This document shows positions 47,453 through 58,956 of a stretch of DNA of 64,000 bases, piece by piece. The stretch's first letter is position 1. Each line of letters starts with the position of its first letter. The DNA is taken from the NCBI RefSeq assembly GCF_030732865.1, contig NZ_JASHKB010000009.1, positions 90,134-154,133 on the forward strand. The letters run 5' to 3'. Under the pieces are notes generated by a model. That model was not told where the DNA came from and did no database searches. It was given only the letters and a program-made list of their open reading frames with translations. The position numbers and the translations under genes were made by a program. This DNA comes from Roseitalea sp. MMSF_3546. Lineage in GTDB: Bacteria; Pseudomonadota; Alphaproteobacteria; Rhizobiales; Rhizobiaceae.

Positions 47453-47746
47453 TCAGATGATCGCCGGGGCAAGCACGTTGACGATGATCTGGCGCAGGAA
47501 ATAGATGCCCACGAAAAGGATGATCGGCGAGATGTCGATGCCGCCCAGATCGGGCAGGAAGCGCCGGATCGGCCTTAGCACCGGCTCGGTGGCCTTGTAG
47601 AAGAACTCGCCCAGCATCGACACGAAACGGTTCGACGTGTTGATGACGTTGAAGGCGTAGAGCCAGGAGAAGATGATCGCGCCGATCACGATGAAGGTGT
47701 AGATATCGAGCGCGAACAAGAGGGTGTTGATGAGGGTGAGGCCCAC
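47453..47746 (-). CDS. YggT-family membrane protein
   Basis: A 97-residue inner-membrane protein with two hydrophobic segments (LINTLLFALDIYTFIVIGAII and ISPIILFVGIYFLRQIIVNVL) and the family motif EPVLRPIRRFLPDLGGIDISP between them. YggT/CcbB-like proteins are linked to cytochrome and division or osmotic functions, without a settled role here. The start is GTG 47746 with AAAGGAG seven bases upstream; the longer open frame upstream has no match. It is divergent from the MFS gene with 142 bases between. Confidence 0.87.
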   Translation of the reverse strand: MGLTLINTLLFALDIYTFIVIGAIIFSWLYAFNVINTSNRFVSMLGEFFYKATEPVLRPIRRFLPDLGGIDISPIILFVGIYFLRQIIVNVLAPAII

Positions 47747-47888
47747 GCTTCGGCTCCTTTTGGCTGGGACCGCCCAGACATAGGCAAGCAGCGCCCGCCG
47801 GGCAAGCCGCCGGCGGTCCGCGCCGCGCCGCCGGCCGGCGGAACGAAAAGGCTTTGCCTGCGCGCGAAAACAGCCTAACGCAAGGCCG

Positions 47889-49136
47889 ATGAGCGACGAC
47901 ACCGGACACGCGGGCGTGGCCGACGGACGGTTCGAGGCCTTTGCCTATCCGGCCTATGTGAAATACTGGGCGGCGCGTTTCGCCTCAAACTTTGCCGGCA
48001 ATGTCGTGGTCGTCGCCGTCGGCTGGCAGATCTACGATTTGACGCGCGATCCGCTCGATCTGGGGATCGCCGGGCTCGTTCAGTTCGTGCCGCTGGTGCT
48101 GTTCATGCTGGTGACCGGCTCGGTGGCCGACCGCTTCGGGCGGCGCACGGTGATGGCCTGGTCGGTCGCGGTGGAGATCGCCTGCACGCTGGTGATCCTC
48201 GCCCTGACCTGGCGCGGGCTGACCTCGCCGCTGCCGGTCTTCGCCGCGCTGTTCGTCTTCGGCATCGCGCGCGCCTTCTTCGGGCCGGCCTCGCAATCGC
48301 TCGTCGTCAACCTGGTGCCCGGCCGCGTCTTCCCCAACGCTGTCGCATGGAACTCTTCGGCCTGGCAGGTCGCCTCCATCGTCGGGCCGGTCGCAGGCGG
48401 CCTGCTCTACGGGGTGGGCGCGACCGTCGCCTATGGCGCGGCGGCGGTGGTGTTCGTGGTCGCGCTGCTGCTCGTCATCGCCGTGCCAAAGCCGGCCCAG
48501 CGCGCCGACGTGGCCGCGGTGACCTTTTCCTCGCTGTTTGCCGGATTGCGCTACATCCGCGACCAGAAGGTGATCCTGGGCGCCATCTCGCTCGACCTGT
48601 TCGCGGTGTTCCTCGGCAGCGCGGTCGCGCTGCTGCCGGTATTCGCGCGCGACGTGCTCGAGGCGGGTCCATGGGCGCTGGGCATGCTGCGCGCAGCGCC
48701 GGGCGTCGGCGCGCTGCTGATGGCGGTGTTCCTGGCCACATCGCCCATACGCGACCATGCCGGCCGCATATTGCTCGTGTCGGTCGGCCTGTTCGGCCTG
48801 TTCACGGTGGTCTTCGGCGTGTCCACAGTTGCGTGGCTGTCGGTGATCGCGCTCGCCCTGATCGGCGCCTTCGACATGATCAGCGTCTATCTGCGCGAGA
48901 CGCTGCTGCAGTTGTGGACGCCCGACTGGGTGCGCGGGCGTGTGAACGCGGTCAACATGGTGTTTCTGGGTGCATCCAACGAACTGGGCGATTTCCGCGC
49001 CGGCGTCGTCGCCGCGGGAATCGGCGCCATGCCGGCCGTGGTGATCGGCGGCATCAGCGCCATGGCCATCGCCGCCGGCTGGGCGTTCCTGTTCCCGCAA
49101 TTGCGCGACGTGCGCCGATTGCATCGGCCGATATAG
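47889..49136 (+). CDS. MFS exporter, EntS/MFS_3-like
   Basis: A 415-residue major facilitator with 12 predicted spans. The first two helices are ASNFAGNVVVVAVGWQIYDL and FVPLVLFMLVTGSVADRFGRR; the latter holds the MFS A-motif (GSVADRFGRR). The N-terminus reads AFAYPAYVKYWAARF, typical of the EntS-type (MFS_3) group that exports siderophores or drugs. No siderophore genes are nearby, so the cargo is unknown. It converges on the ccmG gene with 18 bases between. Confidence 0.87.
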   Translation: MSDDTGHAGVADGRFEAFAYPAYVKYWAARFASNFAGNVVVVAVGWQIYDLTRDPLDLGIAGLVQFVPLVLFMLVTGSVADRFGRRTVMAWSVAVEIACTLVILALTWRGLTSPLPVFAALFVFGIARAFFGPASQSLVVNLVPGRVFPNAVAWNSSAWQVASIVGPVAGGLLYGVGATVAYGAAAVVFVVALLLVIAVPKPAQRADVAAVTFSSLFAGLRYIRDQKVILGAISLDLFAVFLGSAVALLPVFARDVLEAGPWALGMLRAAPGVGALLMAVFLATSPIRDHAGRILLVSVGLFGLFTVVFGVSTVAWLSVIALALIGAFDMISVYLRETLLQLWTPDWVRGRVNAVNMVFLGASNELGDFRAGVVAAGIGAMPAVVIGGISAMAIAAGWAFLFPQLRDVRRLHRPI

Positions 49137-49154
49137 GCGATCCTGACAGCCCGG

Positions 49155-49772
49155 CTACGAGCCCGGCGAGGCTTCGGCCGCTGCCAGCTTGTCGATTTCG
49201 GGCACGATGGTGCGTTCGAGGATATCGGCGCTGATCGGGCCGACATGCTTGTAGGCGATGGTCCGGTCGGGGGCGACGATGAAGGTCTCCGGCACGCCGT
49301 AAACGCCCCATTCGATCGCCGCGCGGCCGGTATCGTCGGCGCCGACCGCATCGAACGGATTGCCGAGCTGGCGCAGAAAGCGGATCGCGTTCTCCGGCTT
49401 GTCCTTGTAGTTGAGCCCGATGATCTGGATGCGCTCGTCTTCGGCCAGTTGCATCAGATAGGGATGCTCCTGCCGGCACGGCGCGCACCACGAACCCCAT
49501 ACATTGACGATGGAGATGCTGCCCTCGAGCATGGCCGGATCGAGCCCCGGCGAGACGGCGCCGCTGCGGGTCGTCAGCCCCTCGATCGCCGGTAGCGGCG
49601 TTTCGGGCGCCTGCCGTCCGATCAGCGCCGAGGGCACGGTCGAGGCCACCCGGTCGGGCAGCAGCAGCATGTAGGCGAACACGCCGGCAAGCGCGAAGAA
49701 CACGATCACCGCGATCATGATCGGCCAGGAGATGCCGGAGCGGCCGGCGGAGGTGCGCTCGCTCGTGCTCAT
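49155..49772 (-). CDS. ccmG: Thiol:disulfide interchange protein CcmG/DsbE
   Basis: A 205-residue membrane-anchored periplasmic thioredoxin-like protein that keeps apocytochrome c cysteines reduced for haem attachment. One N-terminal helix (WPIMIAVIVFFALAGVFAYMLL) anchors it; the active site is WGSWCAPCRQEHP, and VYGVPETFIV holds the conserved cis-proline. GLNYKDKPENAIRFLRQLGNP is the CcmG-specific insert. Its ATG (49772) overlaps the ccmD stop (ATGA). It is the last gene of the ccm operon, which converges on the MFS gene. Confidence 0.94.
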   Translation of the reverse strand: MSTSERTSAGRSGISWPIMIAVIVFFALAGVFAYMLLLPDRVASTVPSALIGRQAPETPLPAIEGLTTRSGAVSPGLDPAMLEGSISIVNVWGSWCAPCRQEHPYLMQLAEDERIQIIGLNYKDKPENAIRFLRQLGNPFDAVGADDTGRAAIEWGVYGVPETFIVAPDRTIAYKHVGPISADILERTIVPEIDKLAAAEASPGS

Positions 49773-49951
49773 GGCTCGGCTCCGTCGGTCTCGCCGCCAC
49801 GCGCCGACCGCCGCGTCAGGCCTGCCCTTTCCAGGCGCTCGATCTCGCGCATCGTCGCCGCCCGGTCGATGAGCAGCCAGACGATCACCAGCGCGAGCAC
49901 GCCGAAGGCGGCCCCGTAGCTGGCCAGAACGAAAGCGCCATGGCTCCACAT
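49769..49951 (-). CDS. ccmD: Haem exporter protein CcmD
   Basis: A 60-residue single-span protein: MWSHGAFVLASYGAAFGVLA followed by VIVWLLIDRA and a basic/acidic tail with REIERLERAGLTRRS. CcmD stabilises the CcmABC complex and helps release holo-CcmE. Its ATG shares a base with the ccmC TGA, and its stop overlaps ccmG's ATG, so C-D-G are translated as a unit. It is identified by size, topology and position, since CcmD is poorly conserved. Confidence 0.88.
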   Translation of the reverse strand: MWSHGAFVLASYGAAFGVLALVIVWLLIDRAATMREIERLERAGLTRRSARGGETDGAEP

Positions 49952-50739
49952 CAGCCCTGCTCCAGAACCGCGGTCGCCGGTGCCGAGGCGGCACCGCGCG
50001 CGCCGGCCCGACGCAGGGCGGCCGCACGCCGGCGGCGGATCTCGTTGCGCATGGCCAGCATGTGCATGGCGAAAAACAGCACCATGAAACCGGCCGCCGT
50101 GACCAGCAGCGGCCACAGCATGGAAGCATGGATGGTCGGCCCGTCGAGCCGGATCACCGAGGCCGGCTGGTGCAGCGTGTTCCACAGATCCACCGAGAAC
50201 TTGATGATCGGAATGTTCACCGAGCCGACCAGCACGAGGATCGCCACCGGACGCGCCGCCCTGGCCGGGTCCTCCATCGCGCGCTGCAGGGCGACGATGC
50301 CCAGATACATCAGCATCAGCACGAAAACCGAGGTCAGCCGCGCGTCCCACACCCACCAAGTGCCCCACATGGGCCGGCCCCACAGCGAGCCGGTGATCAG
50401 GCAGATCAGCGTGAAGGCCGCGCCGATCGGCGCGGCGGCGCGCACCGACACGTCGGCCAGCGGGTGCCGCCAGATCAGCACGCCGAGCGCCGACGCGGTC
50501 ATCACCGCATAGACGAACATGGAAAGCCACGCCGCCGGCACGTGGATATACATGATGCGGACCGTTTCGCCCTGCTGATAGTCCTGCGGTGCGTTGAAGG
50601 CCCAGACGAGGCCACCGAGCGTGACGATCGCGGCGATCACCCACAGCCACGGCAGCATGGCCGCCGAAAGGCCCATGAAGCGGGTCGGATTGGCCAGGCG
50701 CGAGAAGAACCCCGGCTTGCGGGCGGCGGAAACACTCAT
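49951..50739 (-). CDS. ccmC: Haem exporter permease CcmC
   Basis: A 262-residue six-helix inner-membrane protein that presents haem to CcmE during cytochrome c maturation. The haem-handling tryptophan-rich WWD motif is visible (MWGTWWVWDARLTS), with flanking histidines in MYIHVPAAW and GPTIHASML. The C-terminal Arg/Ala-rich tail (EIRRRRAAALRRAGARG) is cytoplasmic. The start at 50739 is MSVSAARKP; the stop overlaps ccmD. The usual upstream neighbour ccmB lies 1.3 kb away, beyond a foreign gene pair. Confidence 0.94.
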   Translation of the reverse strand: MSVSAARKPGFFSRLANPTRFMGLSAAMLPWLWVIAAIVTLGGLVWAFNAPQDYQQGETVRIMYIHVPAAWLSMFVYAVMTASALGVLIWRHPLADVSVRAAAPIGAAFTLICLITGSLWGRPMWGTWWVWDARLTSVFVLMLMYLGIVALQRAMEDPARAARPVAILVLVGSVNIPIIKFSVDLWNTLHQPASVIRLDGPTIHASMLWPLLVTAAGFMVLFFAMHMLAMRNEIRRRRAAALRRAGARGAASAPATAVLEQG

Positions 50740-50807
50740 GTGCGCGATATAGGCCGTCAATTGTGGCGGGGCAATTGATCCGTGACAAGCGAACGCGCAC
50801 GAAACCG

Positions 50808-51272
50808 TTACGCTTTCGGGTCGAAGCCGGCGGCAACCAGTTTCCGCCAGCGGCGCTGGCGATGGCCGTAGAAGATGCGCGCGAAAAGGGCGATGGCGGG
50901 TGTCAGCCAGCCGGCCTCGATCGTCACCCGATCGGTGTAGCGCGTGCCCTCGCCCTCGGGCGCCACCTCGATGACGTGATCCCAGGTGCGGATCAGCGCG
51001 CCATGGCCATTGTCGCGGATCGACCATGTCTCGCCCTCGGCGGGCCGCATCTCGATGCCGACCATTTGCCAGCCCATCGGCACGATGCCGAACAGGTGCA
51101 TGGCGACCTTGTAGCGGTCCTGCTTCCAGACCTCGGGCAGGGCCGGCGGATCGATCGGCGTGAATCGGATCAGTGGCCGCGAGACGTGCAGCAGGATCGC
51201 CGGGCGCATGATCTGCTCGCGCACCATGGCCGGATCGGCGGGCAGATGGGTCGAAAGCTCGACGGTGGTCAT
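50808..51272 (-). CDS. SRPBCC-fold (START/Bet v1-like) protein
   Basis: A 154-residue predicted ligand-binding or cyclase-like protein of the SRPBCC/polyketide-cyclase superfamily. It has VELSTHLPADPAMVREQIM at the N-terminus, a beta-grasp core (ALIRTWDHVIEV, GEGTRYTDRVTIEAG) and a terminal helix (IFYGHRQRRWRKLVAAGF). The ligand is unknown. It sits on the minus strand between ccmC (68 bases downstream) and the toxin-antitoxin pair. No SRPBCC gene belongs to the standard ccm cluster, so it may be an insertion. Confidence 0.7.
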   Translation of the reverse strand: MTTVELSTHLPADPAMVREQIMRPAILLHVSRPLIRFTPIDPPALPEVWKQDRYKVAMHLFGIVPMGWQMVGIEMRPAEGETWSIRDNGHGALIRTWDHVIEVAPEGEGTRYTDRVTIEAGWLTPAIALFARIFYGHRQRRWRKLVAAGFDPKA

Positions 51273-51353
51273 CGCTGATCGGTGCGAGCTGGAGCGGGGC
51301 CGGCCGCACTTGTCTGTTGAAATCGGTACGGCAATGCCGTATTTCCTTCAGGA

Positions 51354-51710
51354 ATGCACACGGTTGTCACGACGTCGGTCTTCGAGCGGCAGGCCAAGGC
51401 GGCAGGCCTTTCCGAAGAGGAGTTGAGCGGCATCATTGCATACCTTGCCGACAACCCGAAAGCGGGATCGGTGATTCCTGGGACAGGCGGCGCGCGGAAG
51501 GTGCGCTTTGCGGGTGGCGGCAAGGGCAAGCGCGGTGGTTACCGCACGATCCACTATTTCGCGGCCGATGACGTACCGATTTTCTTGCTGGCGCTCGTCA
51601 AGAAGGGTGACAGAGCCGATATCAGCCAGGCCGAGCGCGACGCGCTTGCCGCGACCTTGCCCAGAATCGCGGAGGCATACCGGACAGGGTCGGGCGCCAG
51701 AAGAAGATGA
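51354..51710 (+). CDS. RelE/HigB-type toxin (type II toxin-antitoxin)
   Basis: A 118-residue protein with the RelE-like mRNA-interferase pattern: GLSEEELSGIIAYLADNPKAG, then GTGGARKVRFAGGGKGKRGGYRT and IFLLALVKKGDRADISQ. This is the HigB-2-like (PF06296-type) group. These toxins cleave mRNA on the ribosome. The toxin gene comes first and the antitoxin gene follows after 17 bases, the order of higBA modules. It is on the opposite strand to the ccm genes on either side. Confidence 0.88.
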   Translation: MHTVVTTSVFERQAKAAGLSEEELSGIIAYLADNPKAGSVIPGTGGARKVRFAGGGKGKRGGYRTIHYFAADDVPIFLLALVKKGDRADISQAERDALAATLPRIAEAYRTGSGARRR

Positions 51711-51727
51711 TCTGCAAGGAGGCACGG

Positions 51728-52015
51728 ATGAGCAAGTTTGGCCGGGAACTGGTCGAGAGCGCCGAGGAAGCATTGGCCATCGCCAAGGTCGAAAAGGCCC
51801 CATCCCGCATGGTGGTCCCCGCCAGGACCGACGTGGCCGCGTTGCGGCGGCGCCTCGGGCTGACGCAGGCCGGCTTTGCCGCCCGCTATGGCCTGAACGT
51901 TGCCACCGTCCGTGACTGGGAACAGAACCGCCGGCAACCCGACCAGCCAGCCCGCGTGCTGCTGAAGGTCATCGAAAACGATCCGGAAGCCGTCGAGCGG
52001 GCGCTCGCCGAGTAG
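51728..52015 (+). CDS. HigA-type antitoxin with C-terminal Xre helix-turn-helix
   Basis: A 95-residue DNA-binding antitoxin. The helix-turn-helix is AALRRRLGLTQAGFAARYGL and VATVRDWEQNRRQPD at about residues 38-72, and the N-terminal helix (ELVESAEEALAIAKVE) probably binds the toxin. The start 51728 (MSKFG) has AAGGAGG five bases upstream; seven further in-frame codons overlap the toxin gene. It should repress its own operon and neutralise the RelE/HigB toxin. Confidence 0.87.
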   Translation: MSKFGRELVESAEEALAIAKVEKAPSRMVVPARTDVAALRRRLGLTQAGFAARYGLNVATVRDWEQNRRQPDQPARVLLKVIENDPEAVERALAE

Positions 52016-52030
52016 CACTGCGGGTCCGCG

Positions 52031-52696
52031 TCAATCCTGCAACCCCTTCAGCGCCACGGCCGCCGCGAACGGGCCGAGCACCGCAAAGAACAGCGTCAGG
52101 GCGGCGAGAAACGCAAATGGCTGCACGAAGGGCGCCGGATCCTCCACCGCGCCGTAGCTCGCCATGACGCCGAAGATCAGCACCGGGATCGTGAACGGCA
52201 GGATGATCACCGAGACCAGCAGCCCCCCGCGCGGCAGCGCCACCGCCACGGCCGCCCCGGCCGCGCCGATGAAGGTGATCGCCGGCGTGCCGACCAGCAA
52301 TGTCAGCGCCGTGGCGCCGATCGCGGCGATCTCCATGTTCAGCAACAGGCCGAGCAGCGGCGTGACGATGACGAGCGGCAGCCCCGTCACCAGCCAGTGC
52401 GCCACGCACTTGCCGAACACGGTCAGCGCCAGCGGTGTCTCGAACCGGCTCATCACCAGCACGTCGAGCGCGCCGTCCTCATGGTCGATCCGGAACAGCC
52501 GCTCGAGGCCCAGAAGCGAGGCGAGCAGCGCACCCACCCACAGGATCGCCGGGCCGATGCGCGACAGCAGGTTGAGGTCCGGACCGAAGGCGAACGGCGT
52601 CACCGCCACCACGGCGAGATAGAACAATATGCCGATCAGCGCCCCGCCTCCGGCCCGCACGCCCAGCCGGATGTCGCGGACGATCAGCGCGATCAC
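52031..52696 (-). CDS. ccmB: Haem exporter permease CcmB
   Basis: A 221-residue inner-membrane protein with six hydrophobic spans (for example GGALIGILFYLAVVAVTPFAF and LLVSVIILPFTIPVLIFGV), the membrane partner of the CcmA ATPase in the CcmABCD complex that releases holo-CcmE. RLGVRAGGG and FRIDHEDGALDVL are typical CcmB segments. The start is GTG 52696, overlapping the ccmA stop (GTGA). The longer frame upstream overlaps ccmA. Downstream, the antitoxin gene on the other strand ends 15 bases from the ccmB stop. Confidence 0.92.
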   Translation of the reverse strand: MIALIVRDIRLGVRAGGGALIGILFYLAVVAVTPFAFGPDLNLLSRIGPAILWVGALLASLLGLERLFRIDHEDGALDVLVMSRFETPLALTVFGKCVAHWLVTGLPLVIVTPLLGLLLNMEIAAIGATALTLLVGTPAITFIGAAGAAVAVALPRGGLLVSVIILPFTIPVLIFGVMASYGAVEDPAPFVQPFAFLAALTLFFAVLGPFAAAVALKGLQD

Positions 52697-53307
52697 GCCG
52701 GTGCCCGCTCGGCAAAGCGCAGCCGCTTCATGCCCGCAACGGCGATCGACAGATGCGTCGCGGCGATGACGATGCCGCCGCCGGCGACATGATCGCCGAC
52801 CAGCCCCGCAAACACCGCCTCCGCATTGGCGTCGAGCCCCGATGTCGGCTCGTCGAGCAGCCAGATGGTCCGGCGGTTGAGCAGCAGCCGGGCGATCGCA
52901 ACGCGCCGCCGCTGCCCCGTTGAAAGGTCCGAGTAGGGCACGTCGATGACATGGTCCAGACCCAGCCGGCCGAGTGCCTCCTCCGGCTCCAGAAGGGGCG
53001 CATCGCCGAAGATGCGCCAGAAATCGAGATTCTCGCGCACGGTGAGCGCCGGCTTCATGGCATTGACCGGGCCGAGAAAATGGGCGTGCGCGGCGATGTC
53101 GCCGGCCCCGTCCGCGGCGTTGGTCACCCGTGCCCACCCCGCCGCCGGAGGCAGGAACCCCGCCAATACGCGCAGCAGCGTCGACTTGCCGGCGCCATTG
53201 GGGCCGGTGACGGCCATCGCCTCGCCCGCGCCAAGGGCGAAGCGGATGCCCTCGAAGATCATGTCGCCGCCGCGCCGCGCGGCCAATCCCTCGACCTCAA
53301 GCCGCAT
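52693..53307 (-). CDS. ccmA: Cytochrome c maturation ATPase CcmA
   Basis: A 204-residue ABC ATPase that powers the CcmABCD step of cytochrome c maturation. Walker A is GPNGAGKSTL, the signature LSTGQRRRVAIARL and Walker B IWLLDEPTSGLD; AAHAHFLGPVNAMKPALTVREN is a CcmA-typical Q-loop region. The ATG at 53307 (MRLEVEG) fits the family; 18 earlier in-frame codons do not. It is divergent from acnA with 224 bases between, an arrangement common in Hyphomicrobiales. Confidence 0.94.
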   Translation of the reverse strand: MRLEVEGLAARRGGDMIFEGIRFALGAGEAMAVTGPNGAGKSTLLRVLAGFLPPAAGWARVTNAADGAGDIAAHAHFLGPVNAMKPALTVRENLDFWRIFGDAPLLEPEEALGRLGLDHVIDVPYSDLSTGQRRRVAIARLLLNRRTIWLLDEPTSGLDANAEAVFAGLVGDHVAGGGIVIAATHLSIAVAGMKRLRFAERAPA

Positions 53308-53531
53308 GTCATGGTTCCGATTGGTCGGGCTGCATTGACACGAAAATGTTGACGCGCGCAATCGCGGGACCGATTTGACCTTGGTTGGTCTGGAAAGCGC
53401 CCTTGAATGGTTCTAAGCAGGCGCCATCCAAAGGCGACCGCACTGCACAATGCGGTTGCCGCAACACATATGCCATGGTGATCGGCGATGGCGCAGCCAG
53501 CCGCCGCGCTGGCCAACCGGAGGTAGCGTAC

Positions 53532-56222
<2,691 letters not shown>

Positions 56223-56458
56223 GGGCGCGCCGGGCACCAGCATCACGTCGTTGCCGGCCACCGCCATCGGCCGGGCGCCGCCTTCCGTCGACGGCAAGGA
56301 CGGGCTGAAGGCGCTGGAACTGGCCGCGGCGGCGAACGATTCGCTCCGCACCGGAGAGCCGGTCAGGCTCGCGCCGTCCTGCGCATCCGCGCGGCCGGGC
56401 TTGCCCCATCGCCGCCGATCGCATTTCATGGCCGCAAGGGCCGCAACGGAGCGCAGCG
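56223..56458. other. acnA-FGE intergenic region without a visible gene
   Basis: A 236-base gap between acnA and the formylglycine-generating enzyme gene. No supported gene, terminator with a T-run or clear promoter was seen. In related genomes acnA is often followed by a DUF1223 gene, which is absent here. Confidence 0.5.
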
Positions 56459-57466
56459 ATGGACCGCAAGACCGACCCCACCGCGACGGTCGATCCCGAA
56501 CACGGTTCGGACGGCGCCTGCTGCCGGCCGACCGTCAGGGGCGAGGACGACGGCAAGGCGGACACGGCGGCATCGGCGGCGCGCGCGGCCCGCGACGACG
56601 CCCCGCCCGTTGCTCGCGCGCCAATACGTGTCGAGTTTCCCGGCGGGCCGAGCTTTGTGGGCACGGATACGCCAGTTATCCCCGTCGACGGCGAGGGGCC
56701 GCCACGCAGGATCACGCTCAAGCCCTTTGCCCTTGAGGCCGAGTGCGTCACCAATGCGCGCTTTGCCCGCTTCGTCGCCGAGACAGGCTATGTCAGCGAA
56801 GCCGAGGAGTTCGGCTGGTCGGCGGTCTTTCGCGGGCTCGTCGACGATCAGCGCGCGGCGACCATGCAGTACAATCCGGCCATTCCCTGGTGGCTGAACG
56901 CCCCCCATGCCATGTGGCGCACGCCCGAAGGCGCCGGCAGCGATCTCGACGGGCGCTGGGACCATCCGGTGGTGCAGGTCTCCTGGCGCGATGCCAATGC
57001 CTTTGCCAGATGGGCCGGCGGCCGGCTGCCGACCGAGGCCGAATGGGAGCACGCCGCGCGTGGCACGCTCGCCAATCCGCGCTATGTGTGGGGCGATGCC
57101 GACCCCGACGACACGACGGTCTATTGCAACATCTGGCAGGGCAGTTTTCCGCGCACCAACACGCTCGCCGACGGCTTTTACGCCACCAGTCCGACCCGCG
57201 CCTTTCCGCCCAACAGCGTCGGCCTTTACGACATGGCCGGCAATGTGTGGGAGTGGTCGGCCGACGCCTTCCGCATCCGCTCGGTCTCGCGCGCGGCCAG
57301 GGCGCGCAATGCCGACGCGCGAAAGACCGACCAGAAGGTGCTCAAGGGCGGCTCGTTCCTGTGCCATGCGAGCTATTGCTACCGCTACCGCATTGCCGCG
57401 CGCCTTGGCCTGCCCGCCGATTCGGCCGGCAGCAACACCGGCTTCCGCCTCGCCTACGATCTGTAA
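56459..57466 (+). CDS. Formylglycine-generating enzyme (SUMF1/FGE type)
   Basis: A 335-residue protein with a full FGE-sulfatase domain: VECVTNARFARFVAET-like ECVTNARFARFV, VVQVSWRDANAFARWAGGRL, GLYDMAGNVWEW and the catalytic segment KGGSFLCHASYCYRY. Both copper-binding cysteines, C302 and C307 (C-x4-C), are present, so it should oxidise a sulfatase active-site Cys in CxPxR to formylglycine rather than belong to the inactive SUMF1 relatives. A CC pair near the N-terminus (C21-C22) also occurs in bacterial FGEs. No sulfatase gene is in the window; its client must be elsewhere. Confidence 0.9.
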   Translation: MDRKTDPTATVDPEHGSDGACCRPTVRGEDDGKADTAASAARAARDDAPPVARAPIRVEFPGGPSFVGTDTPVIPVDGEGPPRRITLKPFALEAECVTNARFARFVAETGYVSEAEEFGWSAVFRGLVDDQRAATMQYNPAIPWWLNAPHAMWRTPEGAGSDLDGRWDHPVVQVSWRDANAFARWAGGRLPTEAEWEHAARGTLANPRYVWGDADPDDTTVYCNIWQGSFPRTNTLADGFYATSPTRAFPPNSVGLYDMAGNVWEWSADAFRIRSVSRAARARNADARKTDQKVLKGGSFLCHASYCYRYRIAARLGLPADSAGSNTGFRLAYDL

Positions 57467-57496
57467 GCCGCCCGCGCCTGGCGCGGACCAAATCGC

Positions 57497-57515
57497 CGGC
57501 CGGCACGCCCGGCCG
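57497..57515. other. Hairpin between convergent FGE and aminotransferase genes
   Basis: CGGCCGG (57497-57503) pairs with CCGGCCG (57509-57515) around five bases, midway between two convergent genes. There is no T-run on either strand, so a terminator role is only possible. Confidence 0.3.
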
Positions 57516-57553
57516 ACGATCCAGCCTCCTCACCCGACGCTCCGGCGCCGCGT

Positions 57554-58927
57554 TCAGGCGCCCAGAACCTCCTCGATCGCCGCCTTGGCCGTACCGACGA
57601 TCGTATCGGCCTCGGCGCGGGTCAGGCACAGCGGCGGCGCAAAGCCGATGATGTCGCCCTGCGGCATGGCGCGGGCGATCACCCCGCGTTTGGCCATTGC
57701 CCCGGCGACCGCCGCGCCGACTTTCCTTGCCGGATCGAAAAAGGCGCGCCCATCCCTGTCCTCGACCAGTTCGACCGCGCACAACAGGCCCTCGCCGCGC
57801 ACATCGCCGACATGGGCGTGGCCGGCGACCGCCTCGGCCATGGCCGCATTGAAATACGCACCCACATCGCGCGCATTGTCCACGAGCCCCAGTTCGTCGA
57901 TCAGTTCGAGATTGGCCACGCCCGCCGCCGCGCCGATCGGATGCGCCGAATAGGTCCAGCCATGGCCGATCGGGCCGGTCTCGTCGGTGCCCTGTTCGAG
58001 CACCTTCCAGATCCGCTCGGAGACGATCGAGCCCGACAGCGGCGCATAGGCCGATGTCAGCCCCTTGGCGATGGTGATGATGTCCGGCTTCATGCCGTAA
58101 TGGTCCGACCCGAACATCGAGCCCAGCCGGCCGAAGCCGGTGACCACCTCGTCGGCGATCAGCGCGATGTCGTGCCGTTCGAGCACCGGCTGGATCGCCG
58201 CCCAGTAGCCGGCCGGCGGCGGCACGATGCCGCCCGTGCCGAGAATCGGTTCGCCGATGAAGGCGGCAATGGTCTCGGGACCCTCGCGCTCGATCAGCGC
58301 CTCGAGTTCGGCGACGCAGTGGCCGACGAAATCGGCCTCGCTCATGTCGCGGTCCTCGCGCCGGAAATAATAGGGCGCGGTGGTGTGCACGATCCGCTCG
58401 AGCGGCAGGTCGAACTTGTCGTGGAAGATCTTCAGTCCGGTCATCGAACCGGTCACCAGCCCCGAGCCGTGATAGCCGCGCCAGCGCGAGATGATCTTCT
58501 TCTTTTCGGGCCGGCCGCCGATGTTGTTGACGTACCAGATCAGCTTGACGTTGGTCTCGTTGGCGTCCGAGCCGCCCAGGCCGAAATAGACCTTGGACAT
58601 GTGATCGGGCGCCCGGTCCAGCACCATCTTGGCGAGGGTGATCGAGGCCTCGGTGCCATGACCGACATAGGCGTGATAATAGGCGAGCTTACGCGCCTGC
58701 TCGGCGATCGCCTCGGCGATCTCGGTACGGCCATAGCCGACATTGACGCAGTACAGCCCGGCGAACGCGTCCAGCAGACGGGCGCCGTCGCGATCCTCGA
58801 TATAGACCCCTTCACCGCCGGTGACGATGCGGTTGGGGCTTTCGCCGCGCGCATGCTGGGCGAGGTGGGTGGAGGGGTGGAAGAAATTCTCGCGGTCCCA
58901 CTGGTCGAGCTGGTCGTTGCGGAGCAT
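57554..58927 (-). CDS. Class III PLP aminotransferase (omega-amino acid:pyruvate type)
   Basis: A 457-residue fold-type I transaminase. [55 protein letters not shown] and [13 protein letters not shown] are subgroup II hallmarks; the PLP lysine is in [12 protein letters not shown]. Members act on beta-alanine, taurine, putrescine or GABA with pyruvate. The ATG at 58927 has AAAGG upstream; ATG 58960 overlaps the dehydrogenase stop (ATGA) and would add 11 residues. Paired with the semialdehyde dehydrogenase it fits a two-step amine-to-acid route. Confidence 0.88.
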   Translation of the reverse strand: MLRNDQLDQWDRENFFHPSTHLAQHARGESPNRIVTGGEGVYIEDRDGARLLDAFAGLYCVNVGYGRTEIAEAIAEQARKLAYYHAYVGHGTEASITLAKMVLDRAPDHMSKVYFGLGGSDANETNVKLIWYVNNIGGRPEKKKIISRWRGYHGSGLVTGSMTGLKIFHDKFDLPLERIVHTTAPYYFRREDRDMSEADFVGHCVAELEALIEREGPETIAAFIGEPILGTGGIVPPPAGYWAAIQPVLERHDIALIADEVVTGFGRLGSMFGSDHYGMKPDIITIAKGLTSAYAPLSGSIVSERIWKVLEQGTDETGPIGHGWTYSAHPIGAAAGVANLELIDELGLVDNARDVGAYFNAAMAEAVAGHAHVGDVRGEGLLCAVELVEDRDGRAFFDPARKVGAAVAGAMAKRGVIARAMPQGDIIGFAPPLCLTRAEADTIVGTAKAAIEEVLGA

Positions 58928-58956
58928 GGCGTGTGCCTTTCTGGTTCGTGTTGGCG

